64,000 nucleotides of DNA, from positions 248,001 through 312,000 of the forward strand of contig NZ_FMZX01000002.1 in assembly GCF_900101615.1 (NCBI RefSeq). Direction: 5' to 3'. Below, in pieces: positions 20,089 to 28,806 of this stretch; position 1 is the first letter of the stretch; each line of letters begins with the position of its first letter. A program made the position numbers and the translations under genes. Source of the stretch: Belnapia rosea (GTDB taxonomy: Bacteria > Pseudomonadota > Alphaproteobacteria > Acetobacterales > Acetobacteraceae). The notes beneath the pieces were generated by a model. That model worked only from the letters and a program-made list of their open reading frames with translations. It did not search any database and was not told the origin of the DNA.

Positions 20089-20532
20089 TCAGTGTGCCGG
20101 ATGCTGCAGGCGGAAGCCGACGGCCAGCCGGTTCCACAGGTTGATCATTCCGATCAACGTCGTCAGCGACATCAACTCGGCTGGGCTGAAATGCTCGGCG
20201 GCCGCAGCGTAATCCGCATCCGGGGCTGCCGTCTGCGGCAGCAGGGTGACGGCCTCGGTCCAGGCCAGCGCAGCCCGCTCCTGCGTCGTGTAGAGCGAGG
20301 ATTCGCGCCAGGCGGAAAGCAGCAGCAGCCGCAGCGGCGTCTCGCCGGTCTTCATCGCATCACGGCCATGCATGTCGATGCAGAAGGCACAGCCATTGAT
20401 CTGGGAGGCGCGGGTCTTCACCAACTCCATCAGCCCATGCGGCAGGCCGCTCTGGCGAATATGCCCCTCAAGCGTGATCAGGGCCTTGTAGAGGGTTGGG
20501 TGCGCTTCGGCGGGATTCAGTCTCAGGCTCAT
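20089..20532 (-). CDS. Carboxymuconolactone decarboxylase / AhpD-like protein, ECF41 partner
   Basis: This 147-residue AhpD-fold protein has the redox motif CAFC followed by His (Cys48, Cys51, His55 in INGCAFCIDMHGRDAMK), as in alkylhydroperoxidase-like enzymes. The ATG at 20532 has AAGGGA upstream. Its 3' neighbour on the message is the rpsD terminator on the opposite strand. Genes of this class are the usual companions of ECF41 sigma factors, and the sigma gene here overlaps its 5' end by 65 bases. An ECF41-type promoter sits about 50 bases upstream. The physiological substrate is unknown. Confidence 0.88.
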   Translation of the reverse strand: MSLRLNPAEAHPTLYKALITLEGHIRQSGLPHGLMELVKTRASQINGCAFCIDMHGRDAMKTGETPLRLLLLSAWRESSLYTTQERAALAWTEAVTLLPQTAAPDADYAAAAEHFSPAELMSLTTLIGMINLWNRLAVGFRLQHPAH

Positions 20533-21511
20533 CGGTGCGTCCCTTCGGTTGGGCAGGTGGCTTCGCCACCCGCTGCCTCCAGGACGGATCGCCCCCGCCA
20601 CTTGTGACAGGTCCGGGCATAATTCCTGCCAGCTTGTCGGGATTGCGCAGCATGTAGACCGTCTGGATGCGTCCATCCGCCACTTCGAGGCTGAGCAGGC
20701 CCCAGGCCTCCCCACCGAGCAGGATGGCGAGCCCTGGTTGCCCATTGGCGGTGATCGGCCGGAACCGCAGGCCGTCCGGCAGATGACGCATCACCCCGGC
20801 GACGAAGCGCGCCACCTTGTCCCGCCTGACGATCGGATTGAGCGCCGCCCGCACCTTGCCGCCGCCGTCGGTCAGGCAGCGCGCATCCTCGGCGAGCAGT
20901 CGCATCAGCCGGGCCGGGTCACCCGACCGGGCGGCAGCCAGGAAAGCGCCGAGTAGCCGTTGGTGCTCGGCGGAGCTGGCCGGTTGGCGGCTGGGCCCGG
21001 CTTCCTGCAGGCGGGCCCTGGCGCGGTGGAGGATCTGCCGGCAAGCCGCCTCCGTTCGGCCAAGAGCCTCGGCGATAGCCGCGTAATCCGCATCGAAAGC
21101 ATCGCGCAGCACCAGCGCCGCCCGCTCCGGCGCCGAAAGCCGCTCCAGCATCAGCAGGAAGGCGACGGAAAGATCGGCCGCCCGGTTCAGGCGGCGGTCG
21201 GGGGCGGTGCCTGCGGCCGGGGCAGGAACCGATTCGAGCCATGGTTCGGGCAGCCAGGGACCGACATACCGGCGCCGCGCCGTATCGGCCTGGCGCAGGC
21301 GATCGAGGCAGAGCCGCGTCGTGACCGTCACCAGCCAGGCAGCCGGATCGGCAATGACGGCGCGCTCGGCCCCCTGCCAGCGTAGCCATGCATCCTGCAC
21401 CGCCTCCTCCGCCTCGCCGGTCATGCCGAGCATCCGGTAGGCCAGGGCGAGCAGGCGTGGCCGCTGCTCAAGGAACGGGTCGAGTCCGGCTGGCGCCGCC
21501 ACCTGCTGCAT
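20468..21511 (-). CDS. ECF41-family RNA polymerase sigma factor with C-terminal SnoaL-like domain
   Basis: This extracytoplasmic-function sigma factor has 347 residues. Region 2 contains AYRMLGMTGEAEEAVQDAWLRW. Region 4 contains LSAPERAALVLRDAFDADYAAIAEALG. It shows three sequence marks I associate with ECF41: WLPEP in the linker (residues 86-90), DGGGK (215-219) and NPDKL (290-294) in the NTF2-like extension. That extension is known in this family to modulate the sigma factor itself in place of a separate anti-sigma. A further tail of about 50 residues overlaps the promoter and start of the partner gene. The start is the ATG at 21509-21511. Confidence 0.92.
   Translation of the reverse strand: MQQVAAPAGLDPFLEQRPRLLALAYRMLGMTGEAEEAVQDAWLRWQGAERAVIADPAAWLVTVTTRLCLDRLRQADTARRRYVGPWLPEPWLESVPAPAAGTAPDRRLNRAADLSVAFLLMLERLSAPERAALVLRDAFDADYAAIAEALGRTEAACRQILHRARARLQEAGPSRQPASSAEHQRLLGAFLAAARSGDPARLMRLLAEDARCLTDGGGKVRAALNPIVRRDKVARFVAGVMRHLPDGLRFRPITANGQPGLAILLGGEAWGLLSLEVADGRIQTVYMLRNPDKLAGIMPGPVTSGGGDPSWRQRVAKPPAQPKGRTDEPETESRRSAPNPLQGPDHA
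20583..20609 (-). promoter_or_regulatory. ECF41-type promoter of the AhpD-like gene
   Basis: Read on the minus strand, TGTCACA (20609-20603) is followed after 16 bases by CGTC (20586-20583). This is the ECF41 target pattern as I recall it from the published work on this family. It lies inside the coding region of the sigma factor's C-terminal tail, about 50 bases before the partner's ATG. Confidence 0.75.
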
Positions 21512-21541
21512 TCGTCCCTGCCCGCTGCCAGACTGCCGAGC

Positions 21542-22303
21542 ATGCCCGGAATCGGACCCCTGCTGAACCTCCTGCTTCCCGCCCTGCTGCCACCTGTCAG
21601 CGTTCTGGCGAGCCTTCTCGGCACCGGCCATCCACTCTGGGCGATGCAGAGCGTGCGGACGCCGGTGGTGCCGGCGCCCTATGCCTTCTCGATCTGGGGG
21701 CTGATCTTTGCGCTCGCCCTGGCCTGGGGCTTCTGGCAGATCCGCCCGGCCCAGCGTGCAGATGCCCGGCTCGCCAGGCTGCGCAGGCCGGCGGCGGCCG
21801 CCTTCGCGCTGATGCTGCTCTGGATGGTGGCGGCGCAGCTGACGCCCAATGGCTGGCATCTGCTGGCGATCATCCTCGCCCTGCTGGTGGTGGCCCTGGC
21901 CGCTTTCCGCCGCGCCGTTGCCTTCCCGCCCGATGGGGCAGGCTGGCGTTGGATTGTCCGTCCGCTCTTCGGATTGTTGGCGGGCTGGGTCTCCGCCGCA
22001 AGCATCGTCAACCTGTCGGGGGCTGCGGCCACGGAAGGCTTTGCCTGGTTCGGCACCGATCCCAGCCTGGTGGCGATGGGCCTCCTCCTGCTCGCTGCCT
22101 GGATGGGTGCGGCGGTGCTGCGGCGCAGCCAGGGTGATGCATGGTATGCCGCGGCCCTGCTCTGGGCGCTGGCGGCGATACTCCTTGCCAACCGCGCCAT
22201 GCCCTCGGTCGCCGTGACCGCTGGCCTCGGGATGCTCCTTGTCGCGGTGTCGGCCTGGCTAGCCCGGATAGGCCACGAAGGGCCCATGGAGCGGCCGGGG
22301 TAG
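21542..22303 (+). CDS. TspO/MBR-like multi-pass membrane protein
   Basis: This 253-residue, strongly hydrophobic and tryptophan-rich protein has about seven membrane helices. The segment VVPAPYAFSIWGLIFALALAWG resembles the start of the large TspO/MBR-related (tryptophan-rich sensory) group. Ligand and role are unknown. It is divergent from the ECF41 gene with only 30 bases between the starts. Its last 45 bases overlap the converging glycosyltransferase gene. Confidence 0.65.
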   Translation: MPGIGPLLNLLLPALLPPVSVLASLLGTGHPLWAMQSVRTPVVPAPYAFSIWGLIFALALAWGFWQIRPAQRADARLARLRRPAAAAFALMLLWMVAAQLTPNGWHLLAIILALLVVALAAFRRAVAFPPDGAGWRWIVRPLFGLLAGWVSAASIVNLSGAAATEGFAWFGTDPSLVAMGLLLLAAWMGAAVLRRSQGDAWYAAALLWALAAILLANRAMPSVAVTAGLGMLLVAVSAWLARIGHEGPMERPG

Positions 22304-23233
22304 CAGCGGCAGGGCATGGGCTGCCGCCAGCAGCAGGGCCCGCTTGGGCGAAGGCGCCGCGGCCACGGAGGCCCGCAGCCGCCCAAGCCCTGCTGCCCGC
22401 TCGCCATGGCGGATCAATTCCCGCCCGATGATCCAGGCATTTTCCGCCTCCGCACGGCGGCGCATCCGCGCCAGACCCGCTGGTCCGAGTCGCTCGGCGA
22501 GCAAGGGGTTGGCGTAGATGGCATCCATGGCCGGCGCAAAGGCGGCCGGGTCATGCGCCATGCGGCGATAGGCGCTGCCCTGCCGCTCGCGCACGAAGAG
22601 CACCGGCTCCGCATCCTCCACCGCGACGAAGGGACCCTGCAGGGCGAGGCGGATCCAGTATTCCCAGTCCTCGCCATAGCGGAGATGCGGCAGGAAAGGT
22701 CCGGCGGCGAGGATCGCCTCCCGCCGCAGCAGCAGATGGCCGCCATTGACGAAGAGGTTCTGCACCAGCAGCCGCTCCAGCAGGTCGCCGGAGAGAAGGG
22801 GGCCGAGCTTCAGCCGCAGCGGCTCATCGCCCGGCTTCGCCTCCTCCGCCATCACCGCATAGCCGCCATAGGCGCCGATCGCGGCCGGCATGGCCGCCAG
22901 CGCCACCAGCAGGCGCTCCAGCGCATCCGGTGCCAGCCAGTCATCGGCATCGAGGAACATCACCGCCCCGCCCCGGGCCTCCGCCATGGCGCGGCTGCGG
23001 GCGGCGGAGACGCCGGCATTCTCCTGACGGATCAGACGGATGCGCCGGTCCTCCCGTGCAGCCACCACCTCGGCCGTCCCATCGCGGGAGCCATCATCCA
23101 CGACCAGCATCTCCCAGTCGGGGAAGCCCTGGGCGAGGACGCTATCGACCGTGGCGCCGATATAGCGGGCGACATCATAGGCCGGCGTCAGGATGGAGAC
23201 GGCGGGGGCGGGGGTGGTGAGGTCGCGCATCAT
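22259..23233 (-). CDS. Family 2 glycosyltransferase
   Basis: This 324-residue GT-A transferase shows the family start VSILTPAYDVARYIGATVDSVL, VVDDGSRDGTAEVV, the metal-binding FLDADDWL and the acceptor-side GEDWEYWIRLA (ED motif). It is probably cytoplasmic and adds a sugar to a surface polysaccharide or lipid carrier; the sugar cannot be read. It lacks polysaccharide-cluster neighbours. The 3' end overlaps the TspO-like gene by 45 bases. Confidence 0.88.
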   Translation of the reverse strand: MMRDLTTPAPAVSILTPAYDVARYIGATVDSVLAQGFPDWEMLVVDDGSRDGTAEVVAAREDRRIRLIRQENAGVSAARSRAMAEARGGAVMFLDADDWLAPDALERLLVALAAMPAAIGAYGGYAVMAEEAKPGDEPLRLKLGPLLSGDLLERLLVQNLFVNGGHLLLRREAILAAGPFLPHLRYGEDWEYWIRLALQGPFVAVEDAEPVLFVRERQGSAYRRMAHDPAAFAPAMDAIYANPLLAERLGPAGLARMRRRAEAENAWIIGRELIRHGERAAGLGRLRASVAAAPSPKRALLLAAAHALPLLPRPLHGPFVAYPG

Positions 23234-23370
23234 GGGTAACCCCTGCCACGCGGCATGGCAGGCGGGGCATCACGGCTGCGCGGATTCGCGGGCTTGTGTT
23301 GGCGAGCAGGGAGGTTCGCCCTCCCGGCCCGTCCTGTCAGACCCGATGCCGGCCTGGATTGGCCGGCCCG

Positions 23371-24258
23371 TCAGGCCGCGCGCAGCACCCGGCTGGCCAC
23401 AGCGTCCAGCTTGGCCAACATCGCGGGGTCTCGCCGCTCGGGTGCGGTGATCAAGGCATGGTCCAGCGCCCGGTCGCAGCCGGCCGGGCAGGGGCCGCGG
23501 GCCTGCCCCAGTTTCGGCACCACGGACTTCACCAGCGCCCGCGCCTTGTCGGCATTGCCGAACAGGACCTTCACCACCTGATCGACGGTGACATGGTCAT
23601 GGTCCGGGTGCCAGCAGTCGAAATCCGTCACCATGGCGACGGTCGCGTAGCAGAGCTCCGCCTCCCGGGCGAGCTTCGCCTCCGGCATGTTGGTCATGCC
23701 GATCACGCTGCAGCCCCAGCTTCGGTAGAGCTCGCTCTCGGCCTTGGTGCTGAATTGCGGGCCCTCCATGACGAGGTAGGTGCCGCCCCGCGTCACCGGC
23801 AGGTCGAGGCCGCGCGCCGCCGCCTCCAGCGCATCGCCGAGCCGCGGGCAGACTGGATGGGCGACCGAGACATGCGCCACGCAGCCAGTTCCGAAGAAGC
23901 TCTTCTCTCGGGCGAAGGTGCGGTCGATAAACTGGTCGACGATGACGAAGTGCCCGGGCGGCAGGTCCTCCCGCAGCGAGCCGACCGCGGAGAGGGACAG
24001 GATCTCGGTGACGCCGGACCGTTTCAGCGCATCGATATTGGCCCGGTAGTTCAGCGCCGAGGGCGGCGTCGGATGCCCCCGCCCGTGCCGCGGCAGGAAC
24101 ACGCAGCGCACGCCGGCAAGGCGACCGAACAGCAACTCGTCGGATGGCTCGCCCCAGGGTGTCTCCACCCGGCGCCACTCGCGCTCCTCCAGCCCGTCGA
24201 TGTCATAGAGGCCGGAGCCGCCGATGAGGCCGATGACGGGTTCGATCAGGTCGGTCAT
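23371..24258 (-). CDS. mtnP: S-methyl-5'-thioadenosine phosphorylase
   Basis: This enzyme phosphorolyses methylthioadenosine to adenine and methylthioribose-1-phosphate, the first step of methionine salvage. Motifs are IGLIGGSGLYDIDGLEE, FLPRHGRGHPTPPSALNYRA, MEGPQFSTKAES and GMTNMPEAKLARE. The ATG at 24258 begins the family N-terminus and gives 295 residues; the longer frame is spurious. No other salvage genes are adjacent. Confidence 0.93.
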   Translation of the reverse strand: MTDLIEPVIGLIGGSGLYDIDGLEEREWRRVETPWGEPSDELLFGRLAGVRCVFLPRHGRGHPTPPSALNYRANIDALKRSGVTEILSLSAVGSLREDLPPGHFVIVDQFIDRTFAREKSFFGTGCVAHVSVAHPVCPRLGDALEAAARGLDLPVTRGGTYLVMEGPQFSTKAESELYRSWGCSVIGMTNMPEAKLAREAELCYATVAMVTDFDCWHPDHDHVTVDQVVKVLFGNADKARALVKSVVPKLGQARGPCPAGCDRALDHALITAPERRDPAMLAKLDAVASRVLRAA

Positions 24259-24380
24259 GGGTGCATCTCCGAAAGATAGGCGGCTTTTGGGCCAGCGGCG
24301 CAGCGGGATCAACCGGCGGCGGTGGCCGCGCTGCAGCCGGCAGGCCATGGTGACGGCCGATACGCCGATAGGAGTCCCGG

Positions 24381-24512
24381 ATGACCGCCCGCCTCGCCTG
24401 CCTTCTGCTCCTGCTCGGTGCCTGCAGCCCGACGACCACGCCGATCGAGAGCAGCCGCATCGAGCGGGGTACGGCTTTGCCGCCGCCGGGCCTTGACGCA
24501 CCGGCTCGCTGA
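24381..24512 (+). CDS. Tiny lipoprotein
   Basis: This 43-residue reading frame starts MTARLACLLLLLGACSP: a short basic start, a hydrophobic core and a good lipobox (LGAC, Cys15). The mature part would be only 29 residues, rich in Thr, Pro and Ser. ATAGGAGT lies at ribosome-site distance before the ATG. It sits between divergent mtnP and the petC end, followed by a hairpin. I cannot name a family. Small lipoproteins of this kind are easily missed in annotation. Confidence 0.6.
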   Translation: MTARLACLLLLLGACSPTTTPIESSRIERGTALPPPGLDAPAR

Positions 24513-24520
24513 ATTGCAAA

Positions 24521-24540
24521 GGGCCGCCCGAAGGCGGCCC
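24521..24540. terminator. Hairpin between the small lipoprotein gene and petC
   Basis: An 8-bp perfect stem (GGGCCGCC with GGCGGCCC) closes a CGAA loop. It lies 8 bases after the lipoprotein stop and 27 bases beyond the petC stop. On the minus strand it is followed by TTTGCAATT, so it best serves the pet operon, though it can act both ways. Confidence 0.65.
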
Positions 24541-24567
24541 CGTCTCGTTCCGGCGGCTGCGTTGGCC

Positions 24568-25341
24568 TTAGTGGACGTCGTGCCAGACCTTCCGCTTCAC
24601 CGCATAGGCGAGGCCGCCGAGGATGGTGAGGAAGATGATGATCTTCACGCCCATCGCCTTCCGCTCCTCGAGCTCCGGCTCGGCGGCCCAGGTCAGGAAC
24701 TGGGTCACGTCGCGCACCATCTGCTCGACCGTCGCCTTGGTGCCGTCGTGGTACTCGACCTGCCCCTCGGAGTTGATCGGCTGCGGCATGGCGATCTGGT
24801 GGCCGGCGAAATACCTGTTGTAGTGCATGCCATCGGCCACCTGGACGCCGGGCGGCGGATCCTCGTAGCCGACCAGCAGGGCGTGGATGTAGTCCGCACC
24901 ACCCTCACGGGCCTTGGTGATCACTGAAAGGTCCGGAGGATAGGCACCGTTATTGGCCGAACGCGCGGCCTGCTCATTGGCGAATGGGCTCTTGAACCGG
25001 TCGGAGGCGCGGCCTGGCCGCTCCACCATCTGGCCCTCGTCATTCGGCCCGTCCATCACCTGCACCGTCGCGGCAATGCCCGCCACTTCGGCCTCGGACA
25101 GGCCAAGCTGCCGCAGGTTGCGGTAGGAGAGCAAATGCATCGAATGGCAGGAGGCGCAGACTTCCTTGTAGACCTGGAAGCCGCGCTGCGCCGAGGCGCG
25201 GTCGAAATGCCCGAACAGCCCGTCGAAGGAGAAGCGGGTGTCCGGCAGGCTGACCCCTTCGCCGGCGGCGAGGGCGGGGGTCGCCCCCGCCATCAGCCCG
25301 AGGCCAAGGACCAGTGCCCGGAGGCTACGGAAACCGGACAT
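24568..25341 (-). CDS. petC: Cytochrome c1 of the bc1 complex
   Basis: This is the c-type haem subunit that passes electrons from the Rieske centre to cytochrome c. The 257-residue precursor has a signal peptide ending ATPALAA, haem-attachment CASCH (about residue 60), and a C-terminal anchor helix (MGVKIIIFLTILGGLAYAV) before the basic end KRKVWHDVH. The start shares one base with the petB stop (TGATG), so translation is coupled. It is the last gene of petABC. Confidence 0.95.
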   Translation of the reverse strand: MSGFRSLRALVLGLGLMAGATPALAAGEGVSLPDTRFSFDGLFGHFDRASAQRGFQVYKEVCASCHSMHLLSYRNLRQLGLSEAEVAGIAATVQVMDGPNDEGQMVERPGRASDRFKSPFANEQAARSANNGAYPPDLSVITKAREGGADYIHALLVGYEDPPPGVQVADGMHYNRYFAGHQIAMPQPINSEGQVEYHDGTKATVEQMVRDVTQFLTWAAEPELEERKAMGVKIIIFLTILGGLAYAVKRKVWHDVH

Positions 25342-26612
25342 CAGGCCTTCTCCATCGGCTTGCTCATGGCGCCGGCCGGCAGCGGCCCACCGCCACGCAG
25401 CACCGGGCGGGCGATGCTCTCGGGCAGCGGCAGCGGCCGCTCCAACCGCCCGAGCAGCGGCAGGATCACCAGGAAGTACAGGAAGTAATAGGCCGTGGCG
25501 ACCCGGGCGATGGTGACGAAGGGCTCCTCCGGCGGCTTGCCACCGACATAGAGCAGCACCAGGAAGCAGAGGCACCACACCGCGAAGAAGGGCCGCGCCA
25601 GCGGACGGAACCGCATGGAACGCACCGGAGAGGTGTCGAGCCAGGGCAGCACGAAGAGGATGGCGATCGAGCCGAACATCAGCAGCACGCCGCCGAGCTT
25701 GTCCGGCACCGCGCGCAGGATCGCGTAGAAGGGCAGGAAGTACCATTCCGGCACGATATGGGGCGGCGTCACCAGCGGGTTGGCGGGGATGTAGTTGTCC
25801 GCATGGCCCAGAAGGTTCGGGAAGAAGAACACCAGCACCGCGAAGACGATGAAGTAGACGACGAGGCCGACGCTGTCCTTCGCCGTGTAGTAGGGGTGGA
25901 ACGGAACGGTGTCCTGCGGACCCTTCGGGTCGATCCCGAGCGGGTTGTTCGAGCCGGTGATGTGCAGCGCTGCCACATGCAGGAAGACGACGCCGAAGAT
26001 CACGAAGGGCATCAGGTAGTGCAGGCTGAAGAAGCGGTTGAGCGTCGGGTTGTCGACGCTGAACCCGCCCCAGAGCCAGGTCACGATGCTCTCGCCGACC
26101 AGCGGGAAGGCGCTGAACAGGTTGGTGATGACGGTCGCGCCCCAGAAGGACATCTGGCCCCAGGGCAGCACGTAACCCATGAAGGCCGTCGCCATCATCA
26201 GCAGGAAGATGACCACCCCGATCATCCACAGCAGCTCGCGCGGCGCCTTATAGGAGCCGTAGTAGAGCCCGCGGAAGATGTGGATGTAGACGACGATGAA
26301 GAACATCGAGGCGCCGTTGGCATGCGCGTAGCGCAGCAGCCAGCCGTAATTCACGTCCCGCATGATGCGTTCGACGCTGTCGAAGGCCATGCCGGTATGC
26401 GCCGTGTAGTTCATCGCCAGGAAGATGCCGGTGGCGATCATGATCACGAGGTTGACCATGGCCAGCGCGCCGAAATTCCAGAAGTAGTTGAAGTTACGGG
26501 GCGTGGGGAACGTCCCGTACTCCTTCTGCATCATGGTGAAGACGGGCAGGCGGGCATCGACCCAGCGGATGACCGGGTTCTGGAAGTCGCTCTTGTGAAG
26601 GCCAGTGGCCAT
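25341..26612 (-). CDS. petB: Cytochrome b of the bc1 complex
   Basis: This integral membrane subunit binds both b haems and the quinol and quinone sites. It has 423 residues and about eight helices. The haem-ligand helices are visible ([20 protein letters not shown] followed by [14 protein letters not shown]). So are the Qo-site [16 protein letters not shown] and the PEWYF motif ([15 protein letters not shown]). The ATG at 26612 starts [17 protein letters not shown], 11 bases after petA; a longer in-frame start lies inside petA and is rejected. Confidence 0.97.
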   Translation of the reverse strand: MATGLHKSDFQNPVIRWVDARLPVFTMMQKEYGTFPTPRNFNYFWNFGALAMVNLVIMIATGIFLAMNYTAHTGMAFDSVERIMRDVNYGWLLRYAHANGASMFFIVVYIHIFRGLYYGSYKAPRELLWMIGVVIFLLMMATAFMGYVLPWGQMSFWGATVITNLFSAFPLVGESIVTWLWGGFSVDNPTLNRFFSLHYLMPFVIFGVVFLHVAALHITGSNNPLGIDPKGPQDTVPFHPYYTAKDSVGLVVYFIVFAVLVFFFPNLLGHADNYIPANPLVTPPHIVPEWYFLPFYAILRAVPDKLGGVLLMFGSIAILFVLPWLDTSPVRSMRFRPLARPFFAVWCLCFLVLLYVGGKPPEEPFVTIARVATAYYFLYFLVILPLLGRLERPLPLPESIARPVLRGGGPLPAGAMSKPMEKA

Positions 26613-26623
26613 GGGTGGGCTCC

Positions 26624-27172
26624 TCAGCCGATCCGGATCTGCGTATCGGAGGTGAAGGCGTAACTCGGGACAGGCAGGTTGGTCGGCGCCGGCCCTTGCC
26701 GGATGCGGCCCGAGGTGTCGTAGGCGCTGCCGTGGCACGGGCAGAACCAGCCGCCGAAGGGGCCGCGCTCATCGGTGGGTTTTTGCCCGAGCGGGATGCA
26801 TCCCAGATGGGTGCAAATGCCGATCACGACCAGCCACTGGTCCTTCTTGACCCGCTCCTGATCCGCCTGCGGATCACGCAGCTCGGAGAGCGGCGTGGCT
26901 CGGGCGGACTTGATCTCCTCCTCGGTGCGGCTCCGCACGAAGACCGGCTTGCCGCGCCAGACCACCGTGATGGCGGAGCCGGCCGCGATCGGCTTCAGGT
27001 CGATATCGGTGGTGGAGACCGCCAGCGTGTCGCGCGCTGGGTTCATCGAGCTGATGAAGGGCCAGGCGATCGCGCCGACGCCGACCGCCGCGAAGGAACC
27101 CGCCACGAGTTGCAGGAAATCCCGGCGGGTCTCGCCATCCTGCGGCGCCGGTTGCGCCATGCTATCGGCCAT
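26624..27172 (-). CDS. petA: Rieske iron-sulfur subunit of the bc1 complex
   Basis: This is the membrane-anchored 2Fe-2S protein that accepts the first electron from quinol. It has 182 residues. The N-terminus has a twin-arginine-type signal anchor ([17 protein letters not shown]). Cluster ligands are in CTHLGC (120-125) and CPCHGS (144-149), two Cys and two His in the standard arrangement. It is the first gene of petABC. The intergenic region before it is shared with divergent hemF. Confidence 0.97.
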   Translation of the reverse strand: MADSMAQPAPQDGETRRDFLQLVAGSFAAVGVGAIAWPFISSMNPARDTLAVSTTDIDLKPIAAGSAITVVWRGKPVFVRSRTEEEIKSARATPLSELRDPQADQERVKKDQWLVVIGICTHLGCIPLGQKPTDERGPFGGWFCPCHGSAYDTSGRIRQGPAPTNLPVPSYAFTSDTQIRIG

Positions 27173-27300
27173 GCCTCATCGTCCCTGATCTCGGCCCTCG
27201 CCTGCTCCCGGGGCGGGAGGGGAGGGCCGAATGCGATTGCCGCGGCCGGGTCGGACAGGATCCGCCAAGCATGGATCGTGCCCCCTGACGCGCTGCGCCG

Positions 27301-27330
27301 CATATAAAGGTACGCTATGCAGGGTGGCAA
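27301..27330 (-). promoter_or_regulatory. Possible promoter of petABC
   Basis: Minus-strand TTGCCA (27330-27325) and TATATG (27306-27301) are separated by 18 bases, a fair housekeeping match. The start would lie roughly 120 bases before petA. The call rests on the hexamers only. Confidence 0.4.
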
Positions 27331-27393
27331 TCCGCTGGTCGGGCAATCATCCGGCTATTGTTTCGCCCCGTCGGCGCCAAGGAGAGGAAATCG

Positions 27394-28296
27394 GTGACCG
27401 AGACCATGCCCCCGGGCCAGGACCCTGCCGCGCATCGCCTGGCCGAGCCTGCCCGCCTCTGGTTCGAGAGCCTGCGCGACCGCATCTGCGCCGCTTTCGA
27501 ATCGATTGAGCGGGAATGCGACACCGGCCCCCATGCCGGCCTGCCCCCCGGCCGCTTCGACCGCACCGCCTGGACGCGTGAGGGCGGCGGCGGCGGTGTC
27601 ATGTCGGTCATGAAGGGGAGGGTCTTCGAGAAGGTTGGGGTGAACTGCTCGACCGTCCACGGGGAATTCTCCCCCGAATTCCGCAAGCAGATCCCGGGCG
27701 CCGAGGAGGACCCACGCTTCTTCGCGACCGGCATCTCGCTCGTCGCCCATATGCGGAACCCGCGCGTCCCGGCCGCTCATATGAATACCCGGTTCCTTTC
27801 GACGTCCCGCGCCTGGTTCGGCGGCGGAGGGGACATTACCCCGATGGCACTCGATGCGCCGGAGTCGCAGGAGGACGCCGCCCGCTTCCATGCCGCCTAC
27901 AAGGCCGCCTGCGACCGCCACGACCCGGACTGGTATCCGCGCTTCAAGCAGTGGTGCGACGAGTACTTCTGGCTGCCGCACCGGGGCGAGGCACGGGGGC
28001 TCGGCGGCATCTTCTTCGACTGGCTCGGCGACCGTACCCCTGGCCATGGGGCCGATGCCGATTTCGAATTCGTCAAGGATGTCGGCCTCGCCTTCCTGGA
28101 GAGCTATCCGGCGATCATCCGGCACCGGATGCGGGAGGCCTGGACGCCCGCCGAGCGCGAGCACCAGCTCATCCGCCGCGGCCGCTATGTGGAATTCAAC
28201 CTTCTGCACGACCGCGGCACGCTGTTCGGGCTGAAGACCGGCGGCAATGTCGAGGCCATCCTGATGTCCCTGCCGCCCGAGGCGAAGTGGCCCTGA
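27394..28296 (+). CDS. hemF: Oxygen-dependent coproporphyrinogen III oxidase
   Basis: This enzyme decarboxylates coproporphyrinogen III to protoporphyrinogen IX with O2 in haem synthesis. It has 300 residues with the HemF stretches [56 protein letters not shown] and [18 protein letters not shown] start at the GTG at 27394, because AGGAGAGG lies six to seven bases upstream. The alternative start at 27358 is a TTG without such a site. It is divergent from petABC, linking haem supply and a haem-requiring complex. Confidence 0.95.
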   Translation: MTETMPPGQDPAAHRLAEPARLWFESLRDRICAAFESIERECDTGPHAGLPPGRFDRTAWTREGGGGGVMSVMKGRVFEKVGVNCSTVHGEFSPEFRKQIPGAEEDPRFFATGISLVAHMRNPRVPAAHMNTRFLSTSRAWFGGGGDITPMALDAPESQEDAARFHAAYKAACDRHDPDWYPRFKQWCDEYFWLPHRGEARGLGGIFFDWLGDRTPGHGADADFEFVKDVGLAFLESYPAIIRHRMREAWTPAEREHQLIRRGRYVEFNLLHDRGTLFGLKTGGNVEAILMSLPPEAKWP

Positions 28297-28479
28297 CGGT
28301 TGGGGCGGCGTAACCCCGGCCATCGGGCCGGGCGGCGCAATGACGTAACGGCGGCAGTCTCAGCAGCATGGCTTCGCTGCCCCTGCCGGCCCGGATGCCC
28401 AGGAAACTCACGCATTTCCCTGGCAGTGCCTGCACAGTCCGCCATGTCCCTGGCGCCTTTGCAGTAGGGATCGTGACCC

Positions 28480-28720
28480 ATGATCGAATTGACCATCAAC
28501 GGCACGAGCCATCAGGTCGATGCCGAGGACGATACCCCGCTGCTCTGGGTGCTGCGGGACAGCCTCGGCTGGACTGGCACCAAATACGGCTGCGGCATCG
28601 CTCAATGCGGCGCCTGCACCGTGCTGGTGGATGGGCAGGCTACCCGCTCCTGCCAGCTGCCGGTCGATGCGGCGGGTGCGTAGCCTGCCGCTGAGCAAGG
28701 CGCAGCTCGGCCAGGCCTGA
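28480..28720 (+). pseudogene. Fusion scar of a deleted iorAB-type molybdenum hydroxylase operon
   Basis: From 28480 the frame encodes the N-terminal plant-type 2Fe-2S domain of an isoquinoline 1-oxidoreductase alpha-like subunit. Its cluster cysteines are intact (C38, C43, C46 in CGIAQCGAC, and C58). It stops after 67 codons, where about 150 are usual, and lacks the second, helical 2Fe-2S domain. Immediately downstream in another frame, up to the TGA at 28720, the sequence reads [13 protein letters not shown]. This resembles the extreme C-terminus of the large molybdopterin subunit of the same operon type. I infer one deletion joining early iorA to the last codons of iorB. The truncated protein could still fold as a small ferredoxin-like domain. 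Confidence 0.7.
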
Positions 28721-28806
28721 GGCCCGGCTCACAAAGCCGGCGGCCGGGCGTTGTCCGGCCGCCGGCTTCGGTCCAGGCTGGGCGGCAAAGCAGCAGGAGA
28801 CGCCCG

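Noticed and set aside
24259-24380. A SAM-type riboswitch upstream of mtnP
   Set aside because: The 122-base gap shows no matching stems or conserved core and also has to serve the divergent lipoprotein gene.
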